Assembly (NCBI GenBank): GCA_017614375.1
Contig: JAGABZ010000007.1
Location: 62,001-126,000, forward strand
Length of the DNA: 64,000 nt
Source of the DNA: Spirochaetales bacterium
GTDB taxonomy: Bacteria > Spirochaetota > Spirochaetia > Sphaerochaetales > Sphaerochaetaceae
Direction of reading: 5' to 3'
Shown: positions 23,733 to 32,492 of the stretch, piece after piece
How the letters are laid out: each line of letters starts with the position of its first letter
Position numbering within the stretch: position 1 is the stretch's first letter
Position numbers and translations under genes: made by a program
Notes under the pieces: generated by a model
Database searches by the model: none
What the model saw: only the letters and a program-made list of their open reading frames with translations
What the model was told of the DNA's origin: nothing

Positions 23733-24572
23733 CTAACCTTTGACTGCTCCGGCAGTCATACCCTTGACCAGGAATTTCTGGCCGAATATGAATACTATCA
23801 CCGCGGGAATTACGCAGAACGAAGCTCCCGCGAGGATGTATGCCACTTTTCCGTTCTCCCCTCCTTCCAGATAGGCCATTCCCAACTGGATTGTTCTCAT
23901 TCTGTCCTTGTCGACAACCAGCAGAGGCCAGAAGTACCTGTTGTAGATGGCAATGAACTCATAGATGGCCAGTGATGCCATCGAGGGAATCGACAGGGGG
24001 ACGGCGAACCTCCACATGAAGCCCAGTCTGCTGCACCCGTCTATCTCGGCCGCCTCCGCCAGTTCCTTCGGAATCGTCAGGTAGAACTGCCTCATCAGGA
24101 ATATACCCATTCCGCCGACGAGATACGGCAGCGCCATCCCGATGTGGGTGTTGGTCAGGTGCCAGCGCTGGATCTGGATGTAGTTGGAGATGACGATGAC
24201 GTCCCCGGGAATCATCACCGACATGAGGATGAGAATCCACAGGAATTTCTTTCCCTTGAATCTGTAAAAAACGATGGCGTAGGCCGCCATGCTGCAGAAA
24301 ACCAGCTGGCAGACTATGATGGAGAAGCACTGGATGAAGGTGTTCGTCAGATACTTCTGCATCCTGACCTTGGCCACGACATACCAGAAGTTCTCCAGAG
24401 TCGGGGCTTTCGGCAAGAAGGTGCTCAGGGTAGAGACCAGAAGCTCCCCGTTGGGTTTGAACGAGTAGAGAAAGCAGATCAGTATCGGAGATGTGAACAG
24501 CACTCCGACAAGCACCTTTATGATGTACGGCACCAACGTGCTGAGCCTTTTTTTCAATCGCATGCTGTTCAT
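23733..24572 (-). CDS. Sugar-type ABC permease, MalG/UgpE-like (module 1)
   Basis: This 279-aa inner-membrane protein has about six segments and the EAA loop (ELAEAAEIDGCSRLGFMWRF) of binding-protein-dependent permeases. The start at 24572 overlaps the upstream permease stop (ATGA). A second ATG three codons later is possible. No ATPase gene lies in the operon, so a shared MsmK/UgpC-type ATPase encoded elsewhere is probably used. Confidence 0.92.
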   Translation of the reverse strand: MNSMRLKKRLSTLVPYIIKVLVGVLFTSPILICFLYSFKPNGELLVSTLSTFLPKAPTLENFWYVVAKVRMQKYLTNTFIQCFSIIVCQLVFCSMAAYAIVFYRFKGKKFLWILILMSVMIPGDVIVISNYIQIQRWHLTNTHIGMALPYLVGGMGIFLMRQFYLTIPKELAEAAEIDGCSRLGFMWRFAVPLSIPSMASLAIYEFIAIYNRYFWPLLVVDKDRMRTIQLGMAYLEGGENGKVAYILAGASFCVIPAVIVFIFGQKFLVKGMTAGAVKG

Positions 24573-25462
24573 TTGTAGAATACCAACCTCCCTTCCAGAG
24601 CGTTCTGTATCCTGTTTGCAATCAGCAGGATGGCGAAAAGAATCAGCGCATCGACACACGCCGTCTCATAGCGTGAGTTCTTGATCGCGTTCTCATACAT
24701 CTCATAGATTATCGTCTTTGTCGCGTTGTTCGGTCCTCCGGCTGTAAGGAGCTTGATCTGGCCGAACGCCTTGAAGCTGCTGTTTATGTTCAGGAACACG
24801 ACGAAGAAAATCTGCGGGGACGCTATCGGGATGAAGATCCTCAGCGCCTTTTTCACCGGACCGGCACCGTCGAGTGTGGCGCATTCAACCAGCTCCTGAG
24901 GCACATTTCTGAATCCCACGAGCAGGAAAATGAAACTGGAGCCTATATGGAGCCAGACAGTGACCAGAGCGACTGCGAAAAGAGCCCACTTCGGATCCTG
25001 AAGCCAGGCAATGCTCGTCCCGAGGACGCTGTTGAGCAATCCTCCGTCTTTTTTCATCATGAACTCGAAAATGACCGAGGCCGGGACGGAGGCAACGGCC
25101 ATCGGGATGGCAAACATTACTTCATAAACCCTGCTGCCCCTCTCCCTGGATGCGCTGACCAGGGCGAAAACCATGGCAAAAAACAGGGTTCCGGCTCCGA
25201 CCATCAGGGCGAAGCGGAAGGTATTGCCCATGATCTTCGGGAAGAGAGTTGACTTGAATACCCTCACGTAGTTGTCAAAGCCCGCCCACTGTACGAACTC
25301 ACCATACTTGTTCGTATAGGAAAGCGAGAGGAAGATGGTCTTGAAGAACGGATAGAATGTAAATACTCCGAACAGCGTAATCGCGGGCAGCATGAGAAGG
25401 TACGGTGCCACCTCGAACTTCCGCTTGCGGGGAATCAGTGAAGGGTTCCTATCTTTTGCCAT
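24569..25462 (-). CDS. Sugar-type ABC permease, MalF/UgpA-like (module 1)
   Basis: This 297-aa inner-membrane protein opens with a basic cytoplasmic segment (NPSLIPRKRKFEVAPYL) and has about six membrane segments and the EAA loop (QELVECATLDGAGPVKKALR). It lies 12 nt after the M81 gene on the same strand and overlaps the partner permease. It is similar to its counterpart in module 2 (KSIVLSFTVTNQRGEFVKW versus SYTNKYGEFVQWAGFDNY), supporting duplication of the whole unit. Confidence 0.92.
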   Translation of the reverse strand: MAKDRNPSLIPRKRKFEVAPYLLMLPAITLFGVFTFYPFFKTIFLSLSYTNKYGEFVQWAGFDNYVRVFKSTLFPKIMGNTFRFALMVGAGTLFFAMVFALVSASRERGSRVYEVMFAIPMAVASVPASVIFEFMMKKDGGLLNSVLGTSIAWLQDPKWALFAVALVTVWLHIGSSFIFLLVGFRNVPQELVECATLDGAGPVKKALRIFIPIASPQIFFVVFLNINSSFKAFGQIKLLTAGGPNNATKTIIYEMYENAIKNSRYETACVDALILFAILLIANRIQNALEGRLVFYK

Positions 25463-25474
25463 GAAACCTCCTTT

Positions 25475-26977
25475 TCACCTGAGAGCAACCGGCTCCGGAA
25501 TCCTGTAGCCGGACAGGTCGTTGAACGGATAGAAAGTCTTGGGCAACCTTCTGTACTTAAGGGCCCTGAGGTTGATCGGAGCCGTCCCCGGGGTGTCCGT
25601 CTCGCAGATTTCCTGGGCAATGGACTCGTACGCAGCCCTGAACGAAGTGCAGGCCTTGACGTTGACAAGTTGGTAGAACTCAGGCTCAACACCGAAATGC
25701 CTGTAAATCTGGGGATCTCCGGGGAAGCTTATCGACTCACAGATTACGATGTCGACGTTTCTCCACCTGACCGTCACTACCCTGCCGCAGTCATGCAGGG
25801 TCCCCCTTCCGGAAGGCCCCTCGGCCATGTACACTCCGTTGTGTACGGAAAGGACTTCGACCTCAACATCAACCGGCTTGTAGTAGTCGTGGCACAGGGT
25901 GGCACCGAGCCGTATTCTCTGCACCGAACCCACGCCGCGGTTCCACAGTTCGTTGACCGCCGGCGCGTCCTTGATGTAGAAGGCAGCCCGGACGTTGGAC
26001 CCCAGTTCCTTGATTCTCTCAAGGACGGCGGGGCTGTCGCCGCAGGCGCCGGCGTTCGGGGAGTCGGGGGAATCGACCAGGACAATCGGCTTTCCGGAAT
26101 TGTTTCCCTCGGCTTTTCTGATCACCTCGTCAATTGTATAGAGATTCTGCTTGAAGCTGTCCCTCATGTTGAAAAGCTTCCCGGCCAGATCCGATGCGAC
26201 AGCCTTGGCGGCTTTTTCATCCTCACCCACGGTTACCACGCAGGTTCCGCCCTGCTCCACATCGAGCCAGGGCTGCATCTGAAAAATCGTGTAGTCCAGA
26301 ATCTTCTTTGAATCAACCTGGGCGTGGGCGTATTCGGCCAGGGCACCGAAGGGGCCGCGGAGAGTGGTGTATGAACTGGCCGGGACAATCATGGGAATCA
26401 CGGTCCGGTAGGTTCTGGCGTGGATCTTTCCGGAGAGGGTACCGATGAGAAGCCTCGCGGCCCTGGCGCCGGTACTGAAGAAGTCCACATGCGGATAGGT
26501 CTGGTAACCGCAGATGAAATCAGCGTTCTGCTGGACCTTTGCCGTGATGTTGGCATGAAGGTCAAAGGAGGCGGAAATAACCGCTTCGGGCCCTACCTTG
26601 TCCCTGATGGCCTCCAGAATGTATCCGCACACATCCTCTATGCTTTCGGACTGCGTGGCTCCGTGCATGGAAACCAGAACCCCGTCCACGGGGAGCTCTC
26701 CGGTCAGAAGGATGGTCGTCTTTTCAATGAAGTGGCGGACCACGGCGTCCCTGACGGGTCCACCGCTGTCGGAATGCATCGAGAAAAGCATGACGGGCTC
26801 GATTCCGGCCTTTTCAAGTTCATCGAGCATCCCGCCCACGGCAACCTGCTTGCCGTAAAGGGCGTCACGGAACTTCCGTCCCTCGTAGACACCGCCTCTT
26901 TCAAAGAAGTCGAAATCCGACAAGACGGGGTTGAAGGCGTCCGATTCCTGTCTGAACTCACAAATTGCAATCTTCAT
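25475..26977 (-). CDS. M81 family (MlrC-like) metallopeptidase (module 1)
   Basis: This 500-aa cytosolic protein belongs to the M81/MlrC family, named for the enzyme that degrades linearised microcystin. The N-terminal domain has KIAICEFRQESDAFNP, the SMHGATQSE segment and the metal-site motifs SFDLHANIT and TYPHVDF; the C-terminal MlrC domain begins around residue 290. In MlrC the Asp-x-His and the later His bind zinc. It is the first gene of the module 1 operon, so imported substrates are presumably its target. The natural substrate of most family members, including this one, is unknown. Confidence 0.9.
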   Translation of the reverse strand: MKIAICEFRQESDAFNPVLSDFDFFERGGVYEGRKFRDALYGKQVAVGGMLDELEKAGIEPVMLFSMHSDSGGPVRDAVVRHFIEKTTILLTGELPVDGVLVSMHGATQSESIEDVCGYILEAIRDKVGPEAVISASFDLHANITAKVQQNADFICGYQTYPHVDFFSTGARAARLLIGTLSGKIHARTYRTVIPMIVPASSYTTLRGPFGALAEYAHAQVDSKKILDYTIFQMQPWLDVEQGGTCVVTVGEDEKAAKAVASDLAGKLFNMRDSFKQNLYTIDEVIRKAEGNNSGKPIVLVDSPDSPNAGACGDSPAVLERIKELGSNVRAAFYIKDAPAVNELWNRGVGSVQRIRLGATLCHDYYKPVDVEVEVLSVHNGVYMAEGPSGRGTLHDCGRVVTVRWRNVDIVICESISFPGDPQIYRHFGVEPEFYQLVNVKACTSFRAAYESIAQEICETDTPGTAPINLRALKYRRLPKTFYPFNDLSGYRIPEPVALR

Positions 26978-27031
26978 CCGAATCTGTTCTTCCCCTGTCA
27001 GACAGGGCGGGGAGCCGCTGCCGACAGGTAA

Positions 27032-27059
27032 ATTATAAAGCATGAAATGCAGTCGTCAA
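27032..27059 (-). promoter_or_regulatory. Module 1 operon promoter with shared extended motif
   Basis: On the minus strand TTGACG is followed after 16 nt by TATAAT. The extended parts (TTGACGACTGC and TTTATAATTTACCTG) match the promoters at 29073-29101 and 61649-61677. Transcription would start about 50 nt before the M81 ATG. Confidence 0.7.
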
Positions 27060-27226
27060 CATTCAATATTGTGCAAATGCTTGGAATCCAACCTCGAAAA
27101 CTCAAAGCATATATTGCAATTCTGCACACTTTTATGGCTTAATCATGGCATAATATAGCACATTTGCAACAAAACCGGCTAACCCAGCCGGGTTGCACCG
27201 GGAAGTGCTGAATCAGGAGGAACAGG
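27060..27226. other. Divergent regulatory region between M81 and deoR-type genes
   Basis: No gene is present. The stretch is much more AT-rich than its surroundings. It repeats related words: ATTGTGCAAATGC at 27068, ATATTGCA at 27111, CTGCACA at 27122 and GCACATTTGCAA at 27158. ATATTGCACA also occurs upstream of the second deoR-type gene (61840). A CATAAT at 27149 may be the -10 for the plus-strand regulator. These words are candidates for DeoR binding sites. Confidence 0.45.
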
Positions 27227-28015
27227 ATGCTGGCCAGGGAAAGGAGAAACGAGATACTCAAGACGCTCAGGGGCAACGGCGGCCTTATCAAGATGAAGGA
27301 GATAATAAGCCACTACGGGGTATCCCACGAAACCGCCAGAAGGGACATAGAGGCTCTTCAGGACAAGGGTTACGTCAAGAGAATCTTCGGCGGCGCGATT
27401 CTCAATTCAAAGATGATGCCTCTTGATTTCACAATCGGCTCCGATACCGAAGAACGGGGCATGGAGGAAAGGGAGGCTATCGGTCTGGTGGCCTCGACCC
27501 TGATCAATGAGGGGGAATCCGTACTCCTGGCAAACGGGACCACCGTCCTGGAGGTAGCCAGGCACCTCAAACGCTTCAAGCACCTGACGATAATCACCAA
27601 CTCCCTTCCGGTGATAAACGAACTCATCGGCACGGATTTCGACATATATGTCCTGGGCGGGAAGATTGACAACAACGAGCTGAACATGTCGGGGTATCTG
27701 GGTGTCCAGTCCCTGCAGAACATATACGCCGACAAGGCCTTTATAGGCGCCGGAGGGGTAACGCTGGATCACGGAATTTCAGACTACTCCATTTATGACG
27801 CCAGCCTGAGGGAGGAGATAGTCAGGCACGCCGGCTCGGTCATTCTGGTAACCCACAGTGAAAAGTTCGGCAACAACGCCTTTTCAATAGGCATACCGCT
27901 CAACTCAGTAAGCACGATCGTCACCGACAAGGGCCTGTCCGGAGAATACATCAAGGGACTCTCCGAGCAAGGGGTGAGGGTCATCATCGCTGACAAGGCG
28001 AATCTACCGGAGTAA
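27227..28015 (+). CDS. DeoR-family transcriptional regulator (module 1)
   Basis: This 262-aa protein has the DeoR helix-turn-helix (MKEIISHYGVSHETARRDIE) in residues 1-60 and the DeoRC sugar-phosphate sensor domain (VLLANGTTVLEVARHL, TNSLPVINELI, VLGGKIDNNELNMSG, FIGAGGV). GGAGG precedes the ATG. It is divergent from the M81-ABC operon and convergent with the MBL gene, 17 nt apart. The same length and domain layout occur in the module 2 regulator. A phosphorylated sugar or related metabolite is the usual effector of the family. Confidence 0.92.
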   Translation: MLARERRNEILKTLRGNGGLIKMKEIISHYGVSHETARRDIEALQDKGYVKRIFGGAILNSKMMPLDFTIGSDTEERGMEEREAIGLVASTLINEGESVLLANGTTVLEVARHLKRFKHLTIITNSLPVINELIGTDFDIYVLGGKIDNNELNMSGYLGVQSLQNIYADKAFIGAGGVTLDHGISDYSIYDASLREEIVRHAGSVILVTHSEKFGNNAFSIGIPLNSVSTIVTDKGLSGEYIKGLSEQGVRVIIADKANLPE

Positions 28016-28032
28016 CGGCGCTTCCGAACAGC

Positions 28033-29043
28033 CTATTGTCCGGCGAAGGCCTCCGGTCCGTATCCCACATACATCCTGATTGTCCGCTCCTTGCTGTGCT
28101 CGTAATCAAGACCTGTGCCGTCGGACCATACATGGACATAGCCGTCACAGAAGTCCATCAGGACCTGTGCCCCTGTCCTGGTGTAACTCATGTAGCTGTT
28201 CAGATCCATAGCCACATGGCTCGTCGCCACGGCGAGCTTGGGAGTGACCGCCGCTCCGAATTCCCTCGTGCTTGATGTGTTGTGTCCATGGTGGGGAACC
28301 TTGAGCAAATCGACATCCAGAAGCCCGGGGAAACGCTCTACGAGGTCCCATTCTTTGGCGGCGTAGATATCTCCGGTAAACAGGGCGGAGAAATCGCCGT
28401 AATCCATTCTGAAGACAATCGAGCTGTTGTTGACGTCGGGAGTCAATGTATAGACGGTACCCGCGACATCCGCCGGGGGATTGAGCACCCGGAAAGAGAC
28501 CCCGCCCAATTCGAACTCATCACCTTCTTTGAGAACCTCCCTCGGCACACCGTAGTCGTCGAGAATGTCCTCCATCTGATGGATGTTGGCCCAGGAGTTG
28601 TTATACGCTCCGTTGTAGTAGCATTTGCCGACCTCGAAGTACTGCAGGATGGTTTTCTCGCGGTTATAGATGCCCGCGGCGTGGTCGTTGTGGGGATGGG
28701 TGATTATGACGCAGTCTATCTTTCTGACCCCCATCTTCATCAGGTTCAGAGCCAGAAGAGGGGCATAGTCGGCCATGCCGGCGTCGACAAGTACGGTTTG
28801 CCCGTCCGGAAGCAGGATCAGGCATGAATCCCCCCACTTCTGGGCATCGCTGTCGGTGTTGGTCATTTTCATTCCCATACTGGCCATGAAGTAGAAATGA
28901 AGATTGCCGTCCTTATTGAGTCGGTACGGCGTGCAGTACTGCTCATAGGAGAGCAGCTCTTTCGGAACAGCCGTCGACGCGCACGAAACGACGATGAGTA
29001 CGGTGAGAATCCCGATAAGGGCAAAACCTAAGAACCTCTTCAT
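28033..29043 (-). CDS. Metallo-beta-lactamase-fold lipoprotein, ComEC-like (module 1)
   Basis: This 336-aa protein starts with a lipoprotein signal (IVVSC, then AST) and carries a complete metallo-beta-lactamase-type domain with the zinc motif THPHNDH, then the ALFTGDI and KVPHHGHNTS segments typical of the ComEC-type nuclease/hydrolase group. The ATG at 29043 follows GGAGGG. It has its own promoter of the module type and a paralogue in module 2. It probably acts outside the inner membrane; whether on nucleic acid, phosphodiester or another substrate is unknown. Confidence 0.87.
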   Translation of the reverse strand: MKRFLGFALIGILTVLIVVSCASTAVPKELLSYEQYCTPYRLNKDGNLHFYFMASMGMKMTNTDSDAQKWGDSCLILLPDGQTVLVDAGMADYAPLLALNLMKMGVRKIDCVIITHPHNDHAAGIYNREKTILQYFEVGKCYYNGAYNNSWANIHQMEDILDDYGVPREVLKEGDEFELGGVSFRVLNPPADVAGTVYTLTPDVNNSSIVFRMDYGDFSALFTGDIYAAKEWDLVERFPGLLDVDLLKVPHHGHNTSSTREFGAAVTPKLAVATSHVAMDLNSYMSYTRTGAQVLMDFCDGYVHVWSDGTGLDYEHSKERTIRMYVGYGPEAFAGQ

Positions 29044-29072
29044 GACGAGCCCTCCTTTTGTGTCACGGTTAA

Positions 29073-29101
29073 ACGCTAAACCACAGGCGGGCAATTGTCA
29101 A
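29073..29101 (-). promoter_or_regulatory. Promoter of the module 1 MBL gene with shared extended motif
   Basis: On the minus strand TTGACA and TAGCGT are 17 nt apart. The extended parts (TTGACAATTGC and TTTAGCGTTTAACCG) match the module 2 promoter closely. GGTTTAGCGTTTAACC around the -10 is also an imperfect dyad and could be the regulator site. Confidence 0.68.
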
Positions 29102-29145
29102 ACGTCGGAAACGGCAAATCATACAACCGTGCCGGCAGACGGTCA

Positions 29146-30168
29146 TCAGTTGCGCCGGCTGTTTTTTCTGAGGTTCAGAAACAACGGCAGAGGGTCGGCA
29201 AAGCCGGGCGCAAACGGCTGGTCGCGGTTGAAATCGGGAATCCACATCCGCTCGGCCTCAAAGCCGGCGTCTTCCCCGTACTCCTGATAGAAACCGTCGT
29301 CTATTTCCAGTTCGTCCAGACGGTTCATCAGGCGGTCGTACTGCTCCCGGGTCAGTTCGGGGAGGGTTTTATCCCCGTCGGGCGGCACGAACTGGACCAT
29401 CAGCGACAGATAGCACCGGTACTTGTATCCGGCGGCATACCAGTCAAGAAATGACATCGTCGCCTCCAGGGTTCCGGGGAAGACCAGGTGCCTGACGAGG
29501 ATGCCGTACAGATGCCCTTTCCGCATAAAGGTCCTCGGATGAGTCGAGCGCAGATACTCCATGGCCGGGACAATCACATCCGGGTAGGCAGACCCGCCGC
29601 AGAATGCAGTCGCCACGGACTTGTCCAGTGTCTTGACGTCGATCAGGTACAGATCGACCAGCGGGTCAATCAGACGCAGTGCCTCGACCGTCTCGAAACC
29701 CGAGGTATTGTAGACCACCGGAAGCTTGAGCCCCTGCCTCCGGGCCCGTTTCAAGGCGATTATCACGGTCGGCAGGAAATGACTGGAAGTCACCAGATTC
29801 AGGCAATGCGCCCCCTGCTCCTGCAGAGCCAGCATCAGGGAAACCAAGGTCGGAATGTCCGTCGGGACACCCGGGGAATCGGTTCCTGAGAGGGAAATCT
29901 GACTGTTCTGACAGTAGCGGCAGTGCAGGCTGCACCCGTTGAAAAACACCATCCCCGCCCCTTTTTTCCCGCTGACGGGAGGCTCCTCACCGCGGTGCAG
30001 GCCACAGAAGGAAATCAGCGGAACCGCAGTGCTTGCACACAGCCCCGTCTCCCCGGCAAGCCTGTCGACGGCGCATCGGTTCGGGCAGAGGGTGCAGCGG
30101 GAGTACAGCTGCAGAAGCTGTCTCTCATCGTCTGTCGGTGTGATTCCGGTCAGTGCCTCAAAGTCCAT
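29146..30168 (-). CDS. Radical SAM protein, PflA-like
   Basis: This 340-aa protein has the radical SAM cluster CSLHCRYC and the FFNGC lead-in of the PflA-like group, plus an N-terminal cysteine set (CTLCPNRCAVD) as in MJ0808/YfkB-type proteins that resemble pyruvate formate-lyase activases. It probably makes a glycyl radical or modifies another protein; no partner gene is beside it. The ATG at 30168 follows GGAAAGG; a TTG eight codons upstream is less likely. It is divergent from the patatin gene. Confidence 0.82.
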   Translation of the reverse strand: MDFEALTGITPTDDERQLLQLYSRCTLCPNRCAVDRLAGETGLCASTAVPLISFCGLHRGEEPPVSGKKGAGMVFFNGCSLHCRYCQNSQISLSGTDSPGVPTDIPTLVSLMLALQEQGAHCLNLVTSSHFLPTVIIALKRARRQGLKLPVVYNTSGFETVEALRLIDPLVDLYLIDVKTLDKSVATAFCGGSAYPDVIVPAMEYLRSTHPRTFMRKGHLYGILVRHLVFPGTLEATMSFLDWYAAGYKYRCYLSLMVQFVPPDGDKTLPELTREQYDRLMNRLDELEIDDGFYQEYGEDAGFEAERMWIPDFNRDQPFAPGFADPLPLFLNLRKNSRRN

Positions 30169-30212
30169 GTTTATTGACCTTTCCGAGGACAATATAACAT
30201 AATTCCCGCATT

Positions 30213-31295
30213 ATGAAGAATCCGGTCTACCCCTCCATCGATAGGATTGAGATGACTCCCGGCCCGAAGTCCGCGGGCAGCGACAGGTTCGTGCTGTGCC
30301 TGGACGGCGGAGGGATGAGAGGCATCATCTCCACGGCGGTATTGGAGGAATTCACCGACGTACTCCGTTCGATGGGTTTCAACCGGCCGGTCGGAGAGAC
30401 CTTTGACATGGTCGCCGGAACCTCGACCGGGGGACTGATCGCCTGCGCCCTTACCTGCCCCTCGATCCTCGGAGCCGGACAGGACGGAAAACCCGGACTG
30501 GTCTCGTTGCACAAACTCGCTTCGGTTTACCTCGAGCACGGAGATGAGATTTTCGCCGACCCGGTCCACGGAATCCGCTCCACATTCACCGACAAATACT
30601 CCGTCGAGAATCTCGAGAGACTGCTGATGGGCTGGTACGGGGCGGCGCGTTTTTCAGATTGTGTCCTGCCGACCCTGATCATGGGTTACGATGTAACCGA
30701 AGGCACTCCGTTCCCGATGGCCAGCACCCAGAACACGGATATGGCGACCTGGGAGGTCTGCCGCTGCACCTCGGCCGCCCCGACATATTTCGCTCCGTTC
30801 AACCATGAAGGGCACCTGATTGTGGACGGCGGCGTGGTGGCCAACAACCCCAGCCTGTACGCCTACCAGTACGCCCGCTCCATGTGGCCGGACAGCCGCA
30901 GGATCCACATCCTCTCCGTCGGGACGAGCAGTGCCGTATACAGATACAAATCGATGGCCTCATACGGCATTTCAAGCTGGACCGGAGTACACAAAGTATT
31001 CGCCAGCGCCCAGATGCAGACGGTGGACGAGACGATGCAGTTCATCCCCGATGCCCTCTACACCCGGATTTACCGCGAGCTGGACAGCGAAATCGAGATG
31101 GACGACGCCTCCGAAGCCTCGCTCAGGACTCTCCAGGATTTCGGGAGGGAACTCGGCAGGGAATTCCGCCCGCAGCTTGAGCAGTTCGCCCGCGCCCTGG
31201 TGGCATCAAAGGCCCCCGAACCGTCGGTTCCCCAGGAAATACCCACCGGAAAACCCGGGCTGTGGGCCAGGCTCAAATCCTGGCTGGGGAAGTGA
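30213..31295 (+). CDS. Patatin-like phospholipase
   Basis: This 360-aa protein has the patatin set: oxyanion loop CLDGGGMRG, nucleophile Ser71 in AGTSTGG and catalytic Asp205 in VDGG. There is no signal peptide, so it probably acts in the cytosol on phospholipids or acylated molecules. The first ATG has no ribosome site and lies about 3 nt after a predicted start of transcription (TTGACC at 30174, CATAAT at 30198), so it may be leaderless. An ATG at 30252 has AGGA in good position and is a real alternative. A small gene follows with a 1-nt overlap. Confidence 0.9.
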   Translation: MKNPVYPSIDRIEMTPGPKSAGSDRFVLCLDGGGMRGIISTAVLEEFTDVLRSMGFNRPVGETFDMVAGTSTGGLIACALTCPSILGAGQDGKPGLVSLHKLASVYLEHGDEIFADPVHGIRSTFTDKYSVENLERLLMGWYGAARFSDCVLPTLIMGYDVTEGTPFPMASTQNTDMATWEVCRCTSAAPTYFAPFNHEGHLIVDGGVVANNPSLYAYQYARSMWPDSRRIHILSVGTSSAVYRYKSMASYGISSWTGVHKVFASAQMQTVDETMQFIPDALYTRIYRELDSEIEMDDASEASLRTLQDFGRELGREFRPQLEQFARALVASKAPEPSVPQEIPTGKPGLWARLKSWLGK

Positions 31296-31696
31296 TGGAA
31301 GACTTCAGGCAACAGGCATTGGAACAGACCCTCTCGAGGATGTGCTCCGATCTGGACAACTATCTCGAGGACAAGTACGGCAGGACCTATCCCGTCCACC
31401 CCAACCGGCCGATCAGGGGCAAGGCCGCGAATCCTGCCCACGACGGACTGTTTTCCACCGGAACGATGTTCACCCTCGGATTCGGGTCGAAGTACGGACG
31501 GGGCTACATCCTGGACATGGAGATCCGCACCCTCACCCCTGTCGACCCGGCCACCCGCAGAATGATCGAGGAGGACGGGGTTTCATACCTTTCAGCCCGT
31601 CTGAAGGATTACTTCCCGGACCGGGACCTGAGAATCGAGCGGGACGGCAGGGTCTGGAAAATCGTGGGGGACTTCTCTCTCGGCACTGCTTCCTGA
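31295..31696 (+). CDS. Conserved-looking small protein coupled to the patatin gene
   Basis: I do not recognise this 133-aa protein. It has no signal peptide and no membrane segment. It reads as a helix (EDFRQQALEQTLSRMCSDL), a short basic region and an alpha/beta part ending in a strand pair (LRIERDGRVWKIVGDF). The ATG overlaps the patatin stop (TGATG), so it is translationally coupled and may act with the patatin. Codon use is like its neighbours. Confidence 0.72.
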   Translation: MEDFRQQALEQTLSRMCSDLDNYLEDKYGRTYPVHPNRPIRGKAANPAHDGLFSTGTMFTLGFGSKYGRGYILDMEIRTLTPVDPATRRMIEEDGVSYLSARLKDYFPDRDLRIERDGRVWKIVGDFSLGTAS

Positions 31697-31756
31697 TTAA
31701 ACCTTGGAAACTGCCCGATGGTGTGATATTCTATAATTTGCATCATAGGAGGCGGT

Positions 31757-32491
31757 ATGGACTTTGCTGACATTATGAGGGCCAACTTTTCGACCCTACA
31801 GATACTTGAGCTCTGTCTGAGGATGGTTCTCGCCTGCATAATCGGCGCGGGAATCGGACTTGAGAGGATTTCCCACTCCAAGGGAGTCGGACCGTTCACC
31901 CACGCCATAACCTGCTTCGCGGCAGCGCTTATCATGATTACTTCCAAATACGGATTCGGCGACCTCGGTGACTCCGTCGGAGGATTCCTCCTCGGCACCA
32001 AGGGAGCGGACCCGTCCAGAATCGCATCACAGGCCATCACCGGCATAAGCTTTCTCTGCGCGGGACTGATTTTCAAGACCGGCTCTTCGGTCAGGGGACT
32101 GACGACCGCCGCCGGGATGTGGCTGACACTGACCCTGGGGCTTTCCCTCGGAGCGGGAATGTACTTCATGACCCTCTGCGGAGTGGTCCTGCTGCTGATC
32201 CTCCACTTCATCTTCCGCAGGCTGCGCATCGGCTACGGCATCCACGCCAACCAGCTTTCTTTCACGGTCAAAGGTGACAGGGACGCCTTCAACGCCGCTT
32301 TGGAAAACCAGCTGAAAATCTGGGATGTAAAGACGGTCACCGACAAAAAGACCATCTGGAACGCCGACGACACGGCCACGTTCAAGCTCACGATTCACAC
32401 AAAGACGATGGTCGGATACGAAGAAGTCACCGCGTTCATGGAGGAATGCGGCTGTATCACGTCCGCCTCGAGCGAACCGCTTCCGAACTGA
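31757..32491 (+). CDS. MgtC/SapB family membrane protein
   Basis: This 244-aa inner-membrane protein has about four membrane helices with the MgtC signature (LRMVLACIIGAGIGLER, GPFTHAITCFAAALIM, TGISFLCAGLIFK) and a C-terminal soluble ACT-like domain. TAGGAGG precedes the ATG. MgtC proteins are linked to growth at low Mg2+ and to control of membrane ATPases, but the biochemical activity is not settled. It is followed by the convergent kinase gene one base away. Confidence 0.92.
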   Translation: MDFADIMRANFSTLQILELCLRMVLACIIGAGIGLERISHSKGVGPFTHAITCFAAALIMITSKYGFGDLGDSVGGFLLGTKGADPSRIASQAITGISFLCAGLIFKTGSSVRGLTTAAGMWLTLTLGLSLGAGMYFMTLCGVVLLLILHFIFRRLRIGYGIHANQLSFTVKGDRDAFNAALENQLKIWDVKTVTDKKTIWNADDTATFKLTIHTKTMVGYEEVTAFMEECGCITSASSEPLPN

Positions 32492-32492
32492 A

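Noticed and set aside
30820-31770. Arg/Pro/Ser-rich open frame in another phase of the patatin gene
   Set aside because: It is a shifted reading of the patatin and its small partner; no family features.
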